Positions 42,777 through 54,501 of a stretch of 64,000 nt of DNA are shown piece after piece. How positions within the stretch are numbered: position 1 is the first letter of the stretch; the number at the start of each line of letters is the position of its first letter. A model generated the notes under the pieces. It was not told the DNA's origin and did no database searches. It saw nothing but the letters and a program-made list of their open reading frames with translations. Position numbers and translations under genes: made by a program. This stretch comes from Adiantum capillus-veneris (lineage: Eukaryota; Streptophyta; Polypodiopsida; Polypodiales; Pteridaceae). The stretch spans positions 152,030,945 through 152,094,944 of the forward strand of contig CM043950.1 of NCBI GenBank assembly GCA_014529385.2, given 5' to 3'.

Positions 42777-43766
42777 AACTTTTCACTACCCAATCCCTAG
42801 AAACTTCAATGGAGCTCAACTTTAGATAAGGACAAACACATGCACATCAAATGAGTTTTCATAGTTGATCATCAGAATTACAACAGGCAAAGGACATTCC
42901 AAGATCTCTCGTAATCTTCTTGGCCCGAACATAAAGACTATGCGCTGTTGGAAAAAAATCTTCCTGGACACATGAACATTTATCTGGATTCTTTGAGTTA
43001 AATGAAATGGAGTGAATTGAGGGCCATTTTGATCATCCATTAAAGCCAACCATGAAGCTCCCAAGAAGGCACACCTGACTTAACCTCTGATTTTGCCAAA
43101 ATTTCAGCAACATAACAACATAAATGGCTCAAAAGACCAAAAAACCAGCCATCATAACTTGGAAAAATTTTGGCAGAGTTACCCCAGAAATAGAGCAGTA
43201 GGAATTCAAAAATATAGACTGTATATGTATGCATAAACTGTCAACAATAGAACCCGAGCATCAAGTAGGACTCACTAGTACATAGCCTATGGCGAGGTCA
43301 CAAAAAGGGTGCTCCAACTACCTGTATCACCGAAAGGATCTCCACATTTGAGAATCCCTCAGCTCAATAAAAACCTCACGCTATCGACCCTCACACGAAG
43401 GCTAATGCAAATCGCGTATAGTCAAGTCTCAGAAATGACTATCTTCCAGACCAAGTCTCAGAAATGGTTGGGACTGCCAAATACAACCAAGTATGGCTCC
43501 ACAAATACGTACAATGGAAGTTTCCACAAGTAACGTACAATCCAGCAGACAATGCGCTCAAATAGGCGCCAATTGATGCATACCCACAACAACTGCAAGT
43601 GACATCACTGCTAGTATATCACTGTACTCCAGCTACCTGTACCTGTGTGAATCACCTATACCTTTACCTGTCCCTGTAACCTGTAACCTGTAGCCCCGTA
43701 TCTCGAAGCTTGAAGCTCGAAGCAGAAGGTACTCGAAGAAGATCCTCCGTGGGGGCGCCTAAAGAA
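42777..43766 (-). other. H1 untranslated leader
   Basis: About 1 kb between the 5' LTR and gag. No conserved coding frame is seen. Long leaders are common in Tat elements. Confidence 0.6.
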
Positions 43767-44894
43767 TGTGAGCGGGATGGAAACACACACAATGCCTCTA
43801 TAATGACCCGACACACACTCTTGGGATGATACACACACACATTATGGGGCACCACTCGGCTTACACAACCAGCCTGGCCGAGACAGGAAACACACAGACG
43901 GAGTGAGAAGAGAGAGATTTCCCACTTGCCCACTCAACACTCACACACACACTCTCAATTCAGCTCAAAAGAGGCAAATTGCTGTTGTTTAGACTCAATG
44001 AAGCTCAGCCCAACACCAATGGGGCAAATAGTTTACACAGTATTGAGGAAATACACCAGATACAACCACAAAGTTAAGTAGAGGCTTCACTCACCGGAGA
44101 CGATTACACAGAAAAACAACAGAAAATCTGTGAGGAATTTGGCAAAATGGACAGCGCCATTGCGTCCAGAACGCCCAAAAACCCCAGTCTACAATGTTAA
44201 AGTGCTCAAATCCGACCTTGGATGAGCAGTTTAGGGCCAAAAAATGCTCCAAAAACAGCAAAAACACACTTGCGGCTGTTCCTCCTCTCTTCTCCACGTT
44301 TTTTATGGTCTTCTTGCTCTTTTTTCAATTCCCACACTTAGCTTTTTTAGTTGGGCACCCTTGGCCTTTTAGATGACCTCAAACGGACCCCGAACAGGCC
44401 AAAAACTGACCTCGCAGTGCATAGTTGTCACCTTTTTGCATCATCCGCACACGTGGCACTCAGTTTTTCCCAATAATACATCTCGCAACCACGTGAAGTG
44501 GCCCCAAAAAGTGGTCCTCATGATGACCTTTCTGCATAAGTATCACAAGAAAACACCCAGGTCGTGTCCGTACCTCTCCGCGTGCAAGTATTGACCCCAT
44601 TCGACCTCCTGACGCCACTAGATGCCATCTGACGCACCTGCTTACCTCATGTCGTCGGCCCGCTGATAACTTCCTCGAGAGGTTTTATGCGCTATCAACT
44701 CCTCCTTATTGTAGGAAAAACACATTGGTACTGATAATAGTGAAAATGGCTGCACTATGTACACCTTGTCCTACCTGTACACACGTGGGCCCCACGTAAC
44801 CACCTGGCTATGGAAATTGGGCAATCCTTTATTTGATGCACCATGCATGTATATGTACATATGCGCAATCCCTTGCTCCAAAAAACTCCTGACA
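43767..44894 (-). repeat. 5' LTR of H1
   Basis: 1128 bp, collinear with 31932-33055 with small differences. Confidence 0.9.
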
Positions 44895-45366
44895 ACGTGT
44901 ACCAATCAACAGTCACATCACACGACATCACAGGACATCACTAGACATCACACGACATCACATGACATTTAACATTCATTTGGATCTTAGACGATGATTT
45001 ATCGGCAATGTAGCTAGCAATCACATCTAGATCCAGTCGGGACCTCATAGATACCTGATTGACTAACCTCTATTGCAACCATGTATATTCAAGATCAATT
45101 AGACCGAAATGCTGCAATCATTTCGTCTATCAGTTCCTGCACTTAAAAACAAGTCAAGAACAAATCAGTTTCATATTTTGGAATTCCATTTCATAAAGTC
45201 ATACAGTAGAATACTGTCATCTCTCAGTATCCCTGAAGCTCAAAGAGACATCAGTGACTCTAGTATACAAAAATCAAGGCATCTGTTGACAAAGGAGCGG
45301 AGTAACTCCCCTCTCGTGCATCCCACTCTGCGGCCAAGCTGAATTCTGGGTTCCATTTGGAATAGA
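44895..45366 (-). mobile_element. C2 3' untranslated region
   Basis: Matches C1 6070-6560, including the tandem GACATCAC repeats (44907-44968). No coding frame. Confidence 0.8.
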
Positions 45367-45828
45367 CTATGCTAAACCAAAAGCTTCAAGGTAAAGTTTC
45401 ACAATCTGAGGAGTATCTGCTAGGTTCTCCTCCTCCATCCACTTCGCATCCAATGCAGGATAGTTCTTGAATTCAACCAAGAACTGCCTTCTAACTTTAC
45501 CCTTATTCTTTGTGTCTTTATGTACCAAAATCTGTTCAGAAACAAGGATCTCCTCGTTTTCCTCCACTTCAGGTTGCTCATCGGGCTCCCCATCATCAGG
45601 CACATCACCTTTGAAAGGTTTCAAGAGACTCACATGGAATGCATTGTGAATCCTCCAAGTGTCAGGCAGTTTCAGTCGGAAGGAGACATCATTGATCTTT
45701 TCAGAGATCTGGAAAGGTCCGTAGTATCTCATACTAAGCTTTGGAAAAAGCCTCTCCTTTCCCTTCTTCTTTCTCAAGCGTGCCTTCTCAAAATGTAAGA
45801 GCACCCAATCATCCTCCTTCAATTTCAA
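45367..45828 (-). pseudogene. C2 integrase C-terminus and chromodomain
   Basis: A 153-codon frame holds the GPY/F region ([14 protein letters not shown]), [12 protein letters not shown], an acidic linker and a chromodomain ([22 protein letters not shown]) ending LYLEAFGLA. This is the best preserved family-C chromodomain in the window. It is separated from the core by about 240 bp of frame-broken sequence. Confidence 0.85.
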
Positions 45829-46065
45829 ATCGTGACGATGGCGATCCGTTGCCTTTTTCTGTCGTTCTTCGCGGATCTTGGCAAAAGCCGTGTCTAAGTC
45901 GCGCGTATACTTATCAACTTCAAAAATCTTATCTTTCGTGCTTAGGAAGGGTGGAACCTTTGCAACACCTTCAATAATCTCAAATGGCGCCTTCCCCGTC
46001 GAAGAGTGTATCGTATTATTTTATGCAAATTCCACCAAAGGTAGATACTTTTTCCATTGAGTCTT

Positions 46066-46632
46066 CTAATCCAAGATATAAGACTTCAATAAATCTAAAA
46101 CTACTGAATTAGCAATCTCAGATTGCCCGTCAGTCTGCGCGTGGAAAGATGACGAGAATTGCAACCGCGTGCCAATGTTCTCCCAAATTGCCTTCCAAAA
46201 CAAACTCGTAAATCTGGGGTCCCTGTCGGAGACAATCGTCTTAGGCATGCCATGTAATCTGAAAATCTGGGCTACAAACAGTCTCGCTAAGTGATCTGGC
46301 TTGACTGTTTTCTTCACTGGAATGAAATGAGCTTGCTTGCTAAATCTATCAATAACAGTCCAGATACCATCGTGACCACTCTGTGTTCTCGGGAGATCAA
46401 AAATGAAATCCATTGCAATACTTTCTCAGGGGCGGGTGGGTATGGGCAAAGGCTGTAATAATCCTTGTGCTTTATGCCTGTCAAACTTGACCTTCTGGCA
46501 TACCAAGCAATTGCGCACAAACTCGTCCACATCCTTCTTGAGTCTCGGCCAAAAGAAATATCTCTCTATCCCTTTCATGGTGGTAGCAACGCTGTGGTGA
46601 CCCTTAAAAGGTGGACAGTCGCATTCGGTCAT
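46066..46632 (-). pseudogene. C2 integrase zinc domain and core
   Basis: Two frames: 46632-46426 with FKGHHSV and CLVCQKVK (H2C2 zinc site), and 46413-46066 with MDFIFDLPRTQ, VIDRFSKQ, VSDRDPRF and TDGQSEIANS. All three catalytic acidic residues are present. A frameshift between them and a stop at the end disable the gene. Confidence 0.85.
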
Positions 46633-46643
46633 AATCTTTACTC

Positions 46644-47251
46644 TCAGCGCTGTGTAACGCTCAACATGGTTTTTCTCATCAAGTAGCCATCCCGAATGGA
46701 ATATCCCGCTACTTTCTCCCCATCTCGTGTCCGTGTGAAAACGTCTGCAAAATCCGGATCTCTGGCATACTGGTCGACCATATCCTCGAAGCTCCTATGA
46801 TGTATCGCGGAAATAGCCAGAACCAACGGCTTCCGAGACAAAGCCTCTACCACCACATTCTTCTGTCCCTGAACATGAACAATCTGGAAGTGAAACTGTG
46901 ACAAGATGTTCGCCCACCGCATCTACTTTTCCGATAGCTGCTTCTGTGATGAGAAGTAGCGTAGACTCTGATGGTCTGTAAAGACAGTAAAATCCGCTCC
47001 GAGTAGGTAGTGCCGCCACTGAGTAAGAGCATGGATAACCGCCAAAAGCTCTTTCTCATAAATCTGTGCTGTCAATTCCGGCCTTGAGAACAATTGGCTC
47101 TCATAAGCAATAACATGGCCTTCTTGCATTAAGACCACACCCAGCCTACGACCACAAGTATCACAATATACTTCAAATGACTTCTGCAAGTCCGGCAAAG
47201 ACAAAACTGGTCCCGTAGTCAATTTCTCTTTCAAAGTTTGAAAGGCAGTCA
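46644..47251 (-). pseudogene. C2 RNase H, broken by B3
   Basis: The frame begins at the B3 insertion and reads TLKEKLTTGPVLSLPDLQ, YCDTCGRRLGVVLMQ, ELLAVIHALTQWRHYLLG and FTDHQSLRYF. A TAG near 46924 interrupts just before MRWANILSQF. The RT half of the gene continues at 53034 on the other side of B3. Confidence 0.85.
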
Positions 47252-48435
47252 TGTAAGGTGCAGCGGAATGAATGTTTGAACTTTGCTCAAGATGAGTGCT
47301 CTGAACTAAGCTCAAGGTTCCTTTTGTTCTTATGGAAGGGAGAGCCTTCCGTTCTTAATGAGAGAGTGCAATGAACACAAACAAAGTGAATGGACACTGT
47401 GCGTGAAAGTGTATGAGACTGAGAGATAGAGAGAGAAGAGAATACGACACCAGAGACGTTGTAAAACCCTCCTCCGAAGGCCCCCACTCTCGTTGGCGAG
47501 AGTAGTCTGCTATTGATTGCACAAACTGGTACAAAGTGGATGAACGAAAACTGATGCAAGTCTAGGGCTATGTCGATGTCGACCACGGGGATGACGAGAC
47601 CGACTCTATGGCTGAAAACTGATGCAATTTCTCTGCTGTCCAAAATCGCTAATGGGCTGAAATCTGCTGAAGCCAAAAACGCTGGTTTAGGCTGAGATCT
47701 GCTGGCTGAAAACGTTGTTTTAGGCTGCGTTTTCTGGTGCTTCAACCTGCTGAAATTCTGACGTCTTACTGCTGAATGGCTGAGACTATAGCGCTGCTGA
47801 AAAACGCTAGGGAAAAGGCTATGATGCTGAGGTTGAAAAACGCTAGGGGTTTCTGGGATGTGTGGCGATGAAGCCTTGCTGAAAGCGCTAGGTGCTGGGG
47901 TCTTATGGCGATGCTACTGTGGGCTGAAAACGTCAGGGTGCTGGATCTCCATGGCGAGGATGACTTTGATGAAAACGCTAGGGGTTCTGGAGTCTTGCTT
48001 GAAGGAAATCGCCACCAAGGGGGAGAATGTCCTGCTTGAGAGAGAGAGGGGGAACCTGCCGCTTGTGGCCTGTGTTCTTGCTCTTCTGCCAATTAGTGCT
48101 AGCCTAGGTTTCTTATATATTATCTTACCCAATTTGCCCTACTCAGTTCCCAACAAAAGTCACTTAAAATAATAAGTGAAAAATGTCAAAAAGAGGGAAA
48201 TTAGGTCAAATGCACTAGAAAATTCCCCTGAAGGATTCTGATGGGAATGCTTATGATCATGCTGTGTGCAACCAGAGGATATGCATCTACACTAAGTGCC
48301 TGGGCATGCATGGTCTGCGAACAGACTCACAAAAAGTGCCAGAACACTTGCTAATCTAGATTGACTGGATTGACGGTACCCTTGTCGAGCTGTAGCTTGT
48401 CCACGGACACATAGGGTTGGATGTGTCACGTGACA
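47252..48435 (-). repeat. 3' LTR of B3
   Basis: 1184 bp; preceded on the minus strand by the PPT AAAAGGAGGGGA (48436-48449). Confidence 0.9.
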
Positions 48436-48446
48436 TCCCCTCCTTT

Positions 48447-48665
48447 TCAAAGTGAGGTACTGGTACCGAACTGTATGGCGTCAAGGGAGATCGCCAATAG
48501 CATCTGGAATCCTGGAAGGGACTCTTCACCGGCCCACTCTGATGTGTGGGTCGTGCGGTACTTGAACTTCATAAAGGTCTGGAACGCTTGCTTCTTTGGG
48601 CCGCGCCGACAACTACACAAAGTCTTCTGAGGCTCCTTCGATGCTTCAACTTCATCTAGAGTCAT
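48447..48665 (-). CDS. B3 chromodomain frame
   Basis: A 72-codon frame MTLDEVEASKEPQKTL...QAFQTFMKFKYRTTHTSEW ends FGTSTSL before the PPT. It aligns over its length with B2 20860-21081. As there, translation is unproven. Confidence 0.65.
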   Translation of the reverse strand: MTLDEVEASKEPQKTLCSCRRGPKKQAFQTFMKFKYRTTHTSEWAGEESLPGFQMLLAISLDAIQFGTSTSL

Positions 48666-48703
48666 GTTTCTTGCCTCTTAAGAATCTCCATGGCTGAAAA
48701 TTC

Positions 48704-49900
48704 CTAAAACCATTTCCAACACAAAACCATGAACATACCTATTCCATGTAAAGTGACTGGAAAAATTCTCGTCTTCCTCCAAGACTGTGCATGCAATGTA
48801 GATGAACAAAGAGACGGAGTGCCAAACCGTTTACCACACACACGCAAACAATGAGATCGAATCTTTCTCTTCTGATCTAAAGCAATCAACTGTGGCAATT
48901 CACAACGGAAATGCCCATGCTTGGTGCTTATACTTGCTTGTGCTCTTGCTACAACTCTGTCGTGCCAAGGAAGAGACATGGAATGTGACTTCCTTGAATG
49001 CATACTTTTCAGCTTTTCATGAACAATCCGCATACATTCATGCTCATTCATTAGTGAAACGTGCCCAACGTACAATATGTCATTCCTAGGAAAAGGGATC
49101 ATATAAAGACGTTGACGAAAATACAGGAAACGATCACGAAAGAAACACTCAAACAATGCGTGCTTACGAATCATTCGAACACATAGTACTTCCTGTAAGG
49201 GTTCTTTGGACCTAGGCTTAAGAGCCAAGACCGGTTCTTCCTGAAGGGGTGCTTTGGACCTAGGCTCGAGAGCCAAGATCGATCCTTCGTGATTGATCGA
49301 ATATGCAATGAGGTTAGCTGCGCTAGAAAAAGCATCAACCAACTCATCATCCTTGTGAACAATCATGTCATCTTCATGCAAATCATCATGCTTGTGAGAA
49401 ATCACATCTTGATCATGCAAATGATCATGCTTGTCATTCGAATCATCATGCTTATCATCATGCAAAACCTGTGTGTCATGCTTTGGAGAAGAAGAGACTG
49501 AGAGAGTCTCCTTCTCCTGAATCCGTTCAATCTTTGCCTGCACATTAGCAATGAGAGATGGAGAATGAACAACTTGCTCTCCAGGAATGACAATGGGAGA
49601 GTTACTTTTGGCATTGAAAGTGAACGTATTTTCCGCCCAATCAATGAGAGGGTTATGCTCACGAAACCATCGAATGCCTAAAATCATATCACATCCTGAG
49701 AGAGGAGAGACAAAAAAATTTCTACGGAAAGCAGCTTGTTGAACTGTAAACAACACATCAAGGCACTCTGTCGTGATGAGAGAGTCCATATCGGGAGTGA
49801 AGCCAGAGACCTCGAGAGGAGATTTCTGACTAACCTCTAGGCGGGCTCTCTCAACAAGAGAGGGACTGATCACATCATGCATACTGCCTGGGTCAAACAA
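48704..49900 (-). CDS. B3 protease and His/Asp-repeat protein
   Basis: A 398-codon open frame. It starts with a retropepsin-like part (FDPGSMHDVISPSLV where families have DTGA/DSGA, then GCDMILGIRWF). Next is a short helix (KIERIQEKETL), then HDHLHDQDVISHKHDDLHED-type repeats (plus positions 49340-49450), two LALEPRSK/LALKPRSK repeats, and the integrase zinc-domain relic YFRQRLYMIPF with NEHECM. RT is skipped altogether. The frame continues from gag, whose frame overlaps it by eight bases. The open frame and match to B2 suggest the protein was once made. Confidence 0.75.
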   Translation of the reverse strand: MFDPGSMHDVISPSLVERARLEVSQKSPLEVSGFTPDMDSLITTECLDVLFTVQQAAFRRNFFVSPLSGCDMILGIRWFREHNPLIDWAENTFTFNAKSNSPIVIPGEQVVHSPSLIANVQAKIERIQEKETLSVSSSPKHDTQVLHDDKHDDSNDKHDHLHDQDVISHKHDDLHEDDMIVHKDDELVDAFSSAANLIAYSINHEGSILALEPRSKAPLQEEPVLALKPRSKEPLQEVLCVRMIRKHALFECFFRDRFLYFRQRLYMIPFPRNDILYVGHVSLMNEHECMRIVHEKLKSMHSRKSHSMSLPWHDRVVARAQASISTKHGHFRCELPQLIALDQKRKIRSHCLRVCGKRFGTPSLCSSTLHAQSWRKTRIFPVTLHGIGMFMVLCWKWF

Positions 49901-51429
49901 TATGACAAACGTGCCCCGTCATATGACCATAACATTTAATGAGAGACTCATCAATGGGAGGGTCAGGAGAAACTTGGGGCACACTCGTGTTATCATTAAT
50001 TGCATTGACAAAGGAAGTGGGTTCTGTGGATTCTTTAGATTCATTAGAGTCAAGTTTAGGACATGTTCTTTTTATGTGACCCTTAATGTGACAATGAAAA
50101 CAACTACCTTCCTTAGAATAAGTGCTTTGCTCTTTTGACGTGATGTATCCTTCTAAAATTCCTTGTGCTACCTTTTTATCTAGAGTGAGCTTAGGTTTAG
50201 CAATTGTGTTAGCCTTACCCTTAGGTTCATTTTGAGAGTTCTTTTCTGAGAGACTATTGGAAGATTGGTTAGAAGAGTTACCGTTCTTACCATTCTTACC
50301 GTTCTGAGGGTTCTGAGAGGTACTTGTGGAAGTCTTGTTCTCCTTAGGCTTTCCCTTGTTGTGCTTCATCTCGTGTACGAGAGCAATCGTTACCGCATTG
50401 TTGAGATCGATTGGATCGAAGACTTCTACATCAAACTTGATATATTTGGCTAACCCAAAAAGGAAAGCCTCTTTGCGCTCATCATCCGATTTGCCTAATT
50501 GAGTGCCTAGTTGCAAAACACGGTTAGAAAAAGACATGACTAGCATACCATGTTGCTTGAGATTGCTCTAATCTTCTTTCAATCGTGCTAGGTACTGAGG
50601 AGGCATAAACCGCGCCTTGAGCTTGTCTTGGAAGTCGGCCCAATTGAAGGAAAGGGGCGTGTCTCTATTGGCTTCCTCTAGGTGCGCGGCTAGCTGTGCC
50701 TCTTGCCATGCGTGGTACCAAATTGATGGCATCATCGGCAAGGCACATAGCTGCTGTCAAAACCGTGCTATTTCCTGTCTTCTTAGTTGTCGCAAAATAA
50801 GCATTAAATTGATGCATCCAACAATGATTAATAGTAGCGTCCATCTTACCATCATACTTACTGAACGTCAACTTCTCAATGACGAGGTTGTTGGAGTCCG
50901 AATCTCGGATTGCACCACTTGATGAACCACCAACTTCTTTGGCCGGTTCGGGTTTCGAGGTGAGGACATGTAGTACCAAGTCGTTCATGCGCTGTTCTCT
51001 CTGGGCCGCACGCTCTAACTCCAAAGTAGTCTTTCTTTCTTCGGCCGCTTCCCTTCTTGCGTCGGCTGCCAAGCATGCTTGCACAAGCTCACGCTCAATA
51101 GTAGCCTTTCTTTCTTCGGCCACCAAGCGAGCTCGCTCCAAGTCAGCCTTTCTTGCTGCTTTTTTTTCTTTCCGTTCCTCGGCCGCCAAGCGATCGCAAT
51201 CCTGTTTGTCTTGGCGGTCACGCTCCGCGGCAATGCAAGTCGCCTCTTGCTTTGCCATCATGTCCATCATCGACTTAACCAAAGCTTCCATGGGGTTTGG
51301 TGCAATTCCTGGCGTAGATGGCGAAGGGGGAGGATCAGGAAAACCTCCCTGTTGCTGTTATTCTTCTTCACTACTTTCTTGCCCATCACTCTCATGCCCG
51401 ATATCCAATCCGCTTCGGGTGATGACCAT
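49893..51429 (-). pseudogene. B3 gag
   Basis: The ATG at 51429 opens MVITRSGLD; a stop near 51358 interrupts. 51291-50665 has the charged helix (AAEERKEKKAARKADLER) and a capsid-like part (MDATINHCWMHQFNAYF). After a further break, 50546-49893 carries a zinc knuckle CFHCHIKGHIKRTC with a perfect CCHC pattern and an Asn/Ser/Lys-rich linker. The overlap with the next frame suggests a -1 or +1 shift in the original element. Confidence 0.8.
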
Positions 51430-51876
51430 GCACTGAAGTTGTGGGTTCTTAAGTTCACGAGGAACTTGGGTTCTTGTGGGTCTTGGGTTCTTGAGGGTCT
51501 TGAGTTCTTGAGGGTCTTGAGGTTCTTCTTTTGCTTGCAATCTGTGTTAGAGAAGGATCTTCTCTTCACCCGAGTTCTGCTCTTTTCCGCGGGCGCACCG
51601 CACCCCTTGGCGGCCTTGCGCTCGCACCAAGGTTGCTTTTTCCCACCTCACGTCGATTGGCCGGCCGCTAAGTGCACGGTCCGCTCTCAATGAGTGAAAA
51701 GAGGCACAAGGGGAGGCTGGACAAGCCCTTCTTTCCTGGGATTCTTGTCACTCTTCAAAAACACGATTAGGAATCGACACGCCCAAGCGAACTTGGGTTC
51801 GTGCGACCGCAACAAGCAAACAAAATTCTTGTGATTCTTGTGGTTTTTTCCTTGAGTGATACAGAACACTGCCAAA

Positions 51877-51888
51877 GCTCTGATACCA
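51877..51888 (-). promoter_or_regulatory. Primer binding site of B3
   Basis: TGGTATCAGAGC on the minus strand, one base from the LTR. Confidence 0.85.
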
Positions 51889-51889
51889 A

Positions 51890-53033
51890 TGTAAGGTGCA
51901 GCGGAATGAATGTTTGAACTTTGCTTTAGATGAGTGCTCCGAACTGTGCTCAAGGTTCCTTTTGTTCTTATGGAAGGGAGAGCCTTCCGTTCTTAATGAG
52001 AGAGTGCAATGAACACAAACAAAGTGAATGGACACTGTGCGTGAAAGTGTATGAGACTGAGAGAAAGACAGAGAAGAGAATACGACACCAGAGATGTTGT
52101 AAAGCCCTCCTCCGAAGGCCCCCACTCTCGTTGGCGAGAGTGGTCTACTATTGATTGCACAAACTAGTACAAAGTGGATGAACGGAACCTGATGCAAGTC
52201 TAGGGCTATGTCGATGTCGACGACGGGGATGACGAGACCGACTCTATGGCTGAAAACTGATGCACTTTCTCTGCTGTCCAAAATCGCTAATGGGATGAAA
52301 TCTGCTGAAGCCAAAAACGCTGGTTTAGGCTGAGATCTGCTGGCTGAAAACGCTGTTTTAGGCTGCGTTTTCTGGCTGACTATAGCGCTGCTGAAAAACG
52401 CTAGGGAGAAGGCTATGATGCTGAGGTTGAAAAACGCTAGGGGTTTTTGGGATCTGTGGCGATGAAGCCTTGCTCAAAACGCTAGGTGCTGGGGTCTTAT
52501 GGCGATGCTACTGTGGGCTGAAAACGCCAGGGTGCTTGATCTCCATGGCGAGGATGACTTTGATGAAAACGCTAGGGGTTCTGGAGTCTTGCTTGAAGGA
52601 AATCGCCACCAAGGGGGAGAATGTCCTGCTTGAGAGAGAGAGGGGGAACTTGCTGCCTGTGGCCTGTGTTCTCCTTGTTCTTCTGCCAATTAGTGCTAGC
52701 CTAGGTTTGCTTATATATTATCTTACCGAGTTTGCCCTACTCAGTTCCCAACAAAAGTCACTTAAAATAATAAGTGAAAAATGTCGAAAATAGGTTAAAT
52801 AGGTTAAATGCACTGGAAAATTCCCCTGAAGGATTCTGATGGGAATGCTTATGATCATGCTGTGTGCAACCAGAGGATATGCATCTACACTAAGTGCCTG
52901 GGCATGCACGGTTTGCGAACAGACTCACAAAAAGTGCCAGAACACTTGCTAATCTAGATTGACTGGACTGATGGAACCCTTGTCGAGCTGTAGCTTGTCC
53001 ACGGACACATAGGGTTGGATGTGTCACGTGACA
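51890..53033 (-). repeat. 5' LTR of B3
   Basis: 1144 bp. The stem-loop at 52122-52143 (CCACTCTCG-TTGG-CGAGAGTGG on the plus strand) is perfect. Confidence 0.9.
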
Positions 53034-53825
53034 GGTCACCTCTGTGGGTCCCCACGAGAAAGGGACTCCTTTCTGTGTCAAGATCTGCAGAGGGGAAGCA
53101 ACCTCTGCAAACTTTTGAATGAACCGCCTGTAGCACGAACACAGTCCCAAGAAGCTTCTAACTTCATGGACATTCTTGAAATCGGGCCAATCATGGATGG
53201 TCTCTATCTTGGCCGGATGCGTCTGCACTCCTGCTGCTGACACAATGTGTCCCAAAAAGTGTATCTTTGGTAGGAAAAATTCATTTTTCTTTGCATTAAT
53301 CACTAACTTGTGATCTCGTAATGCCTGAAAGACCTGAAGCAGATGATCTCGATGTTCTGCCTCATTCTTGGAGAAAACAATGATATCATCAAAGAAAGTG
53401 TCAACAAATAGCTTGTACTCTCTAAAAATCCCGTCCATCATCTGGTTTAATGTCGTAGGAGCATTGGTTAAGTGAAAAGGCATCACCAAAAACTCAAATA
53501 ACCCAAAAGTCGTCTGAAAAGCTGTCTTGTAGACGTCTCTAGGCGCGATTCTGATATGATGATATCCACTCTTCAAATCAATCCCGCTAAAACACGAAGA
53601 TCCTTGTAATCTGTCGAGTATATCATCGATCCTAGGAATCGGAAATTTGTTCTTGATGTTGATTTTATTGAGAGCTCTATAATCGATGCACATTCTCCAA
53701 GATCCGTCTTTCTTCAAAACCAACATCATCGGAGAGCAATACGGTGAAGTACTAGGTTGGACAAGACCCTTTTCCAAGAGGTCTTTCACTTGGTTCATAA
53801 TCTCTTCGGTCTGGGCTCGGTTCAC
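53034..53825 (-). pseudogene. C2 reverse transcriptase
   Basis: An open frame of about 264 codons to the B3 border: [53 protein letters not shown] and FLGLCSCYRRF. Both catalytic Asp pairs are present. The following residues at 53035 onward come from the B3 LTR. The RNase H half lies at 46644-47251. Confidence 0.9.
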
Positions 53826-53997
53826 ACGGTAAGGTGGCCGGTTCGGTGGTGTGCTGCCAGGTATCAGATCAATAGTATGATCTTCAGGACGAGCAGGTGG
53901 TAACCCGCTTGGCAGGCCCTCTCAGAAGCAATCGGCGTGAGAGTGGAGAAAATCTTGACGTTCTTTATCAAGTTTAGACATATTTGTCCTATCCTCA

Positions 53998-54501
53998 TCA
54001 CTCAACTCTTTCATAAAGATCGAGTAAACAAACAGACTGGGTTTCATTAACTTTGAAAATGGCCGAAGCCGATACAATAGGGACAGACTCGCCCTTAAGT
54101 TTAATATCAAGCACAATTGTTCTGACCTTCTCCGTAGTCAATGTCGCTTTCCTCGCCCGATAGTCGACCACGGCGTTGTTCTTGTGGTACCAGGGAATTC
54201 CCAAGAGGACATCACAACCTTCCAAAGGTATAATGTAAAAGTCCTCATATCCCAAATACCCCTGATAATGCAACCGAAGTTTGCCAATGACACGTGTAAT
54301 GGCTACGTCCTTGTCGGATGCCGCTAGAATTGCCTCCGCAAGTGGTCCCATCCGATCGGGAGTGATCGTGAGCCGCGACGCCAATTCCGGTGAAATGAAG
54401 TTGGCCTTGGCTCCTCCATCAAAGAAGATCAGGCTTCTTGGTCTTTCACTTTGCCCCAAGCTCGGCAAAGTTCTGTACTTTGGCCATCGTGCTGGGATCA
54501 A
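53998..54501 (-). pseudogene. C2 aspartic protease
   Basis: The frame reads FFDGGAKANFISPELASRL, where DGGA replaces the usual DSGA or DTGA, and GCDVLLGIPWYHKNNAVVDY, the second conserved protease motif. It is the most complete family-C protease here. It overlaps the gag frame end and is offset from RT by a break near 53830-53990. Confidence 0.8.

Larger units (their letters stand above)
31932..44894 (-). mobile_element. Element H1, Tat-type gypsy with dual RNase H
   Basis: LTRs 31932-33055 and 43767-44894 differ by few changes. ACGT is duplicated at 31928-31931 and 44895-44898. Minus-strand order is gag, protease, RT, RNase H, a second RNase H, integrase. The second RNase H is a feature of the Tat/Ogre lineage. 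Its PBS candidate next to 43766 (minus strand AGGCGCCCCCACGG) resembles GGCGCC-type sites rather than the Met site. G2 interrupts the second RNase H. Without G2 the element is about 8.7 kb. Confidence 0.9.
47252..53033 (-). mobile_element. Element B3, non-autonomous chromovirus derivative
   Basis: LTRs 47252-48435 and 51890-53033; AGTCA (47247-47251) and GGTCA (53034-53038) match at four of five bases and the flanks rejoin C2 RNase H and RT. The PBS is at 51877-51888. The interior has gag, zinc knuckle, protease, His/Asp repeats, an integrase zinc-domain relic and a chromodomain, but no RT, RNase H or integrase core, the same plan as B2. The LTRs differ mainly by an insertion of about 40 bp near 47720-47770. 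Confidence 0.9.
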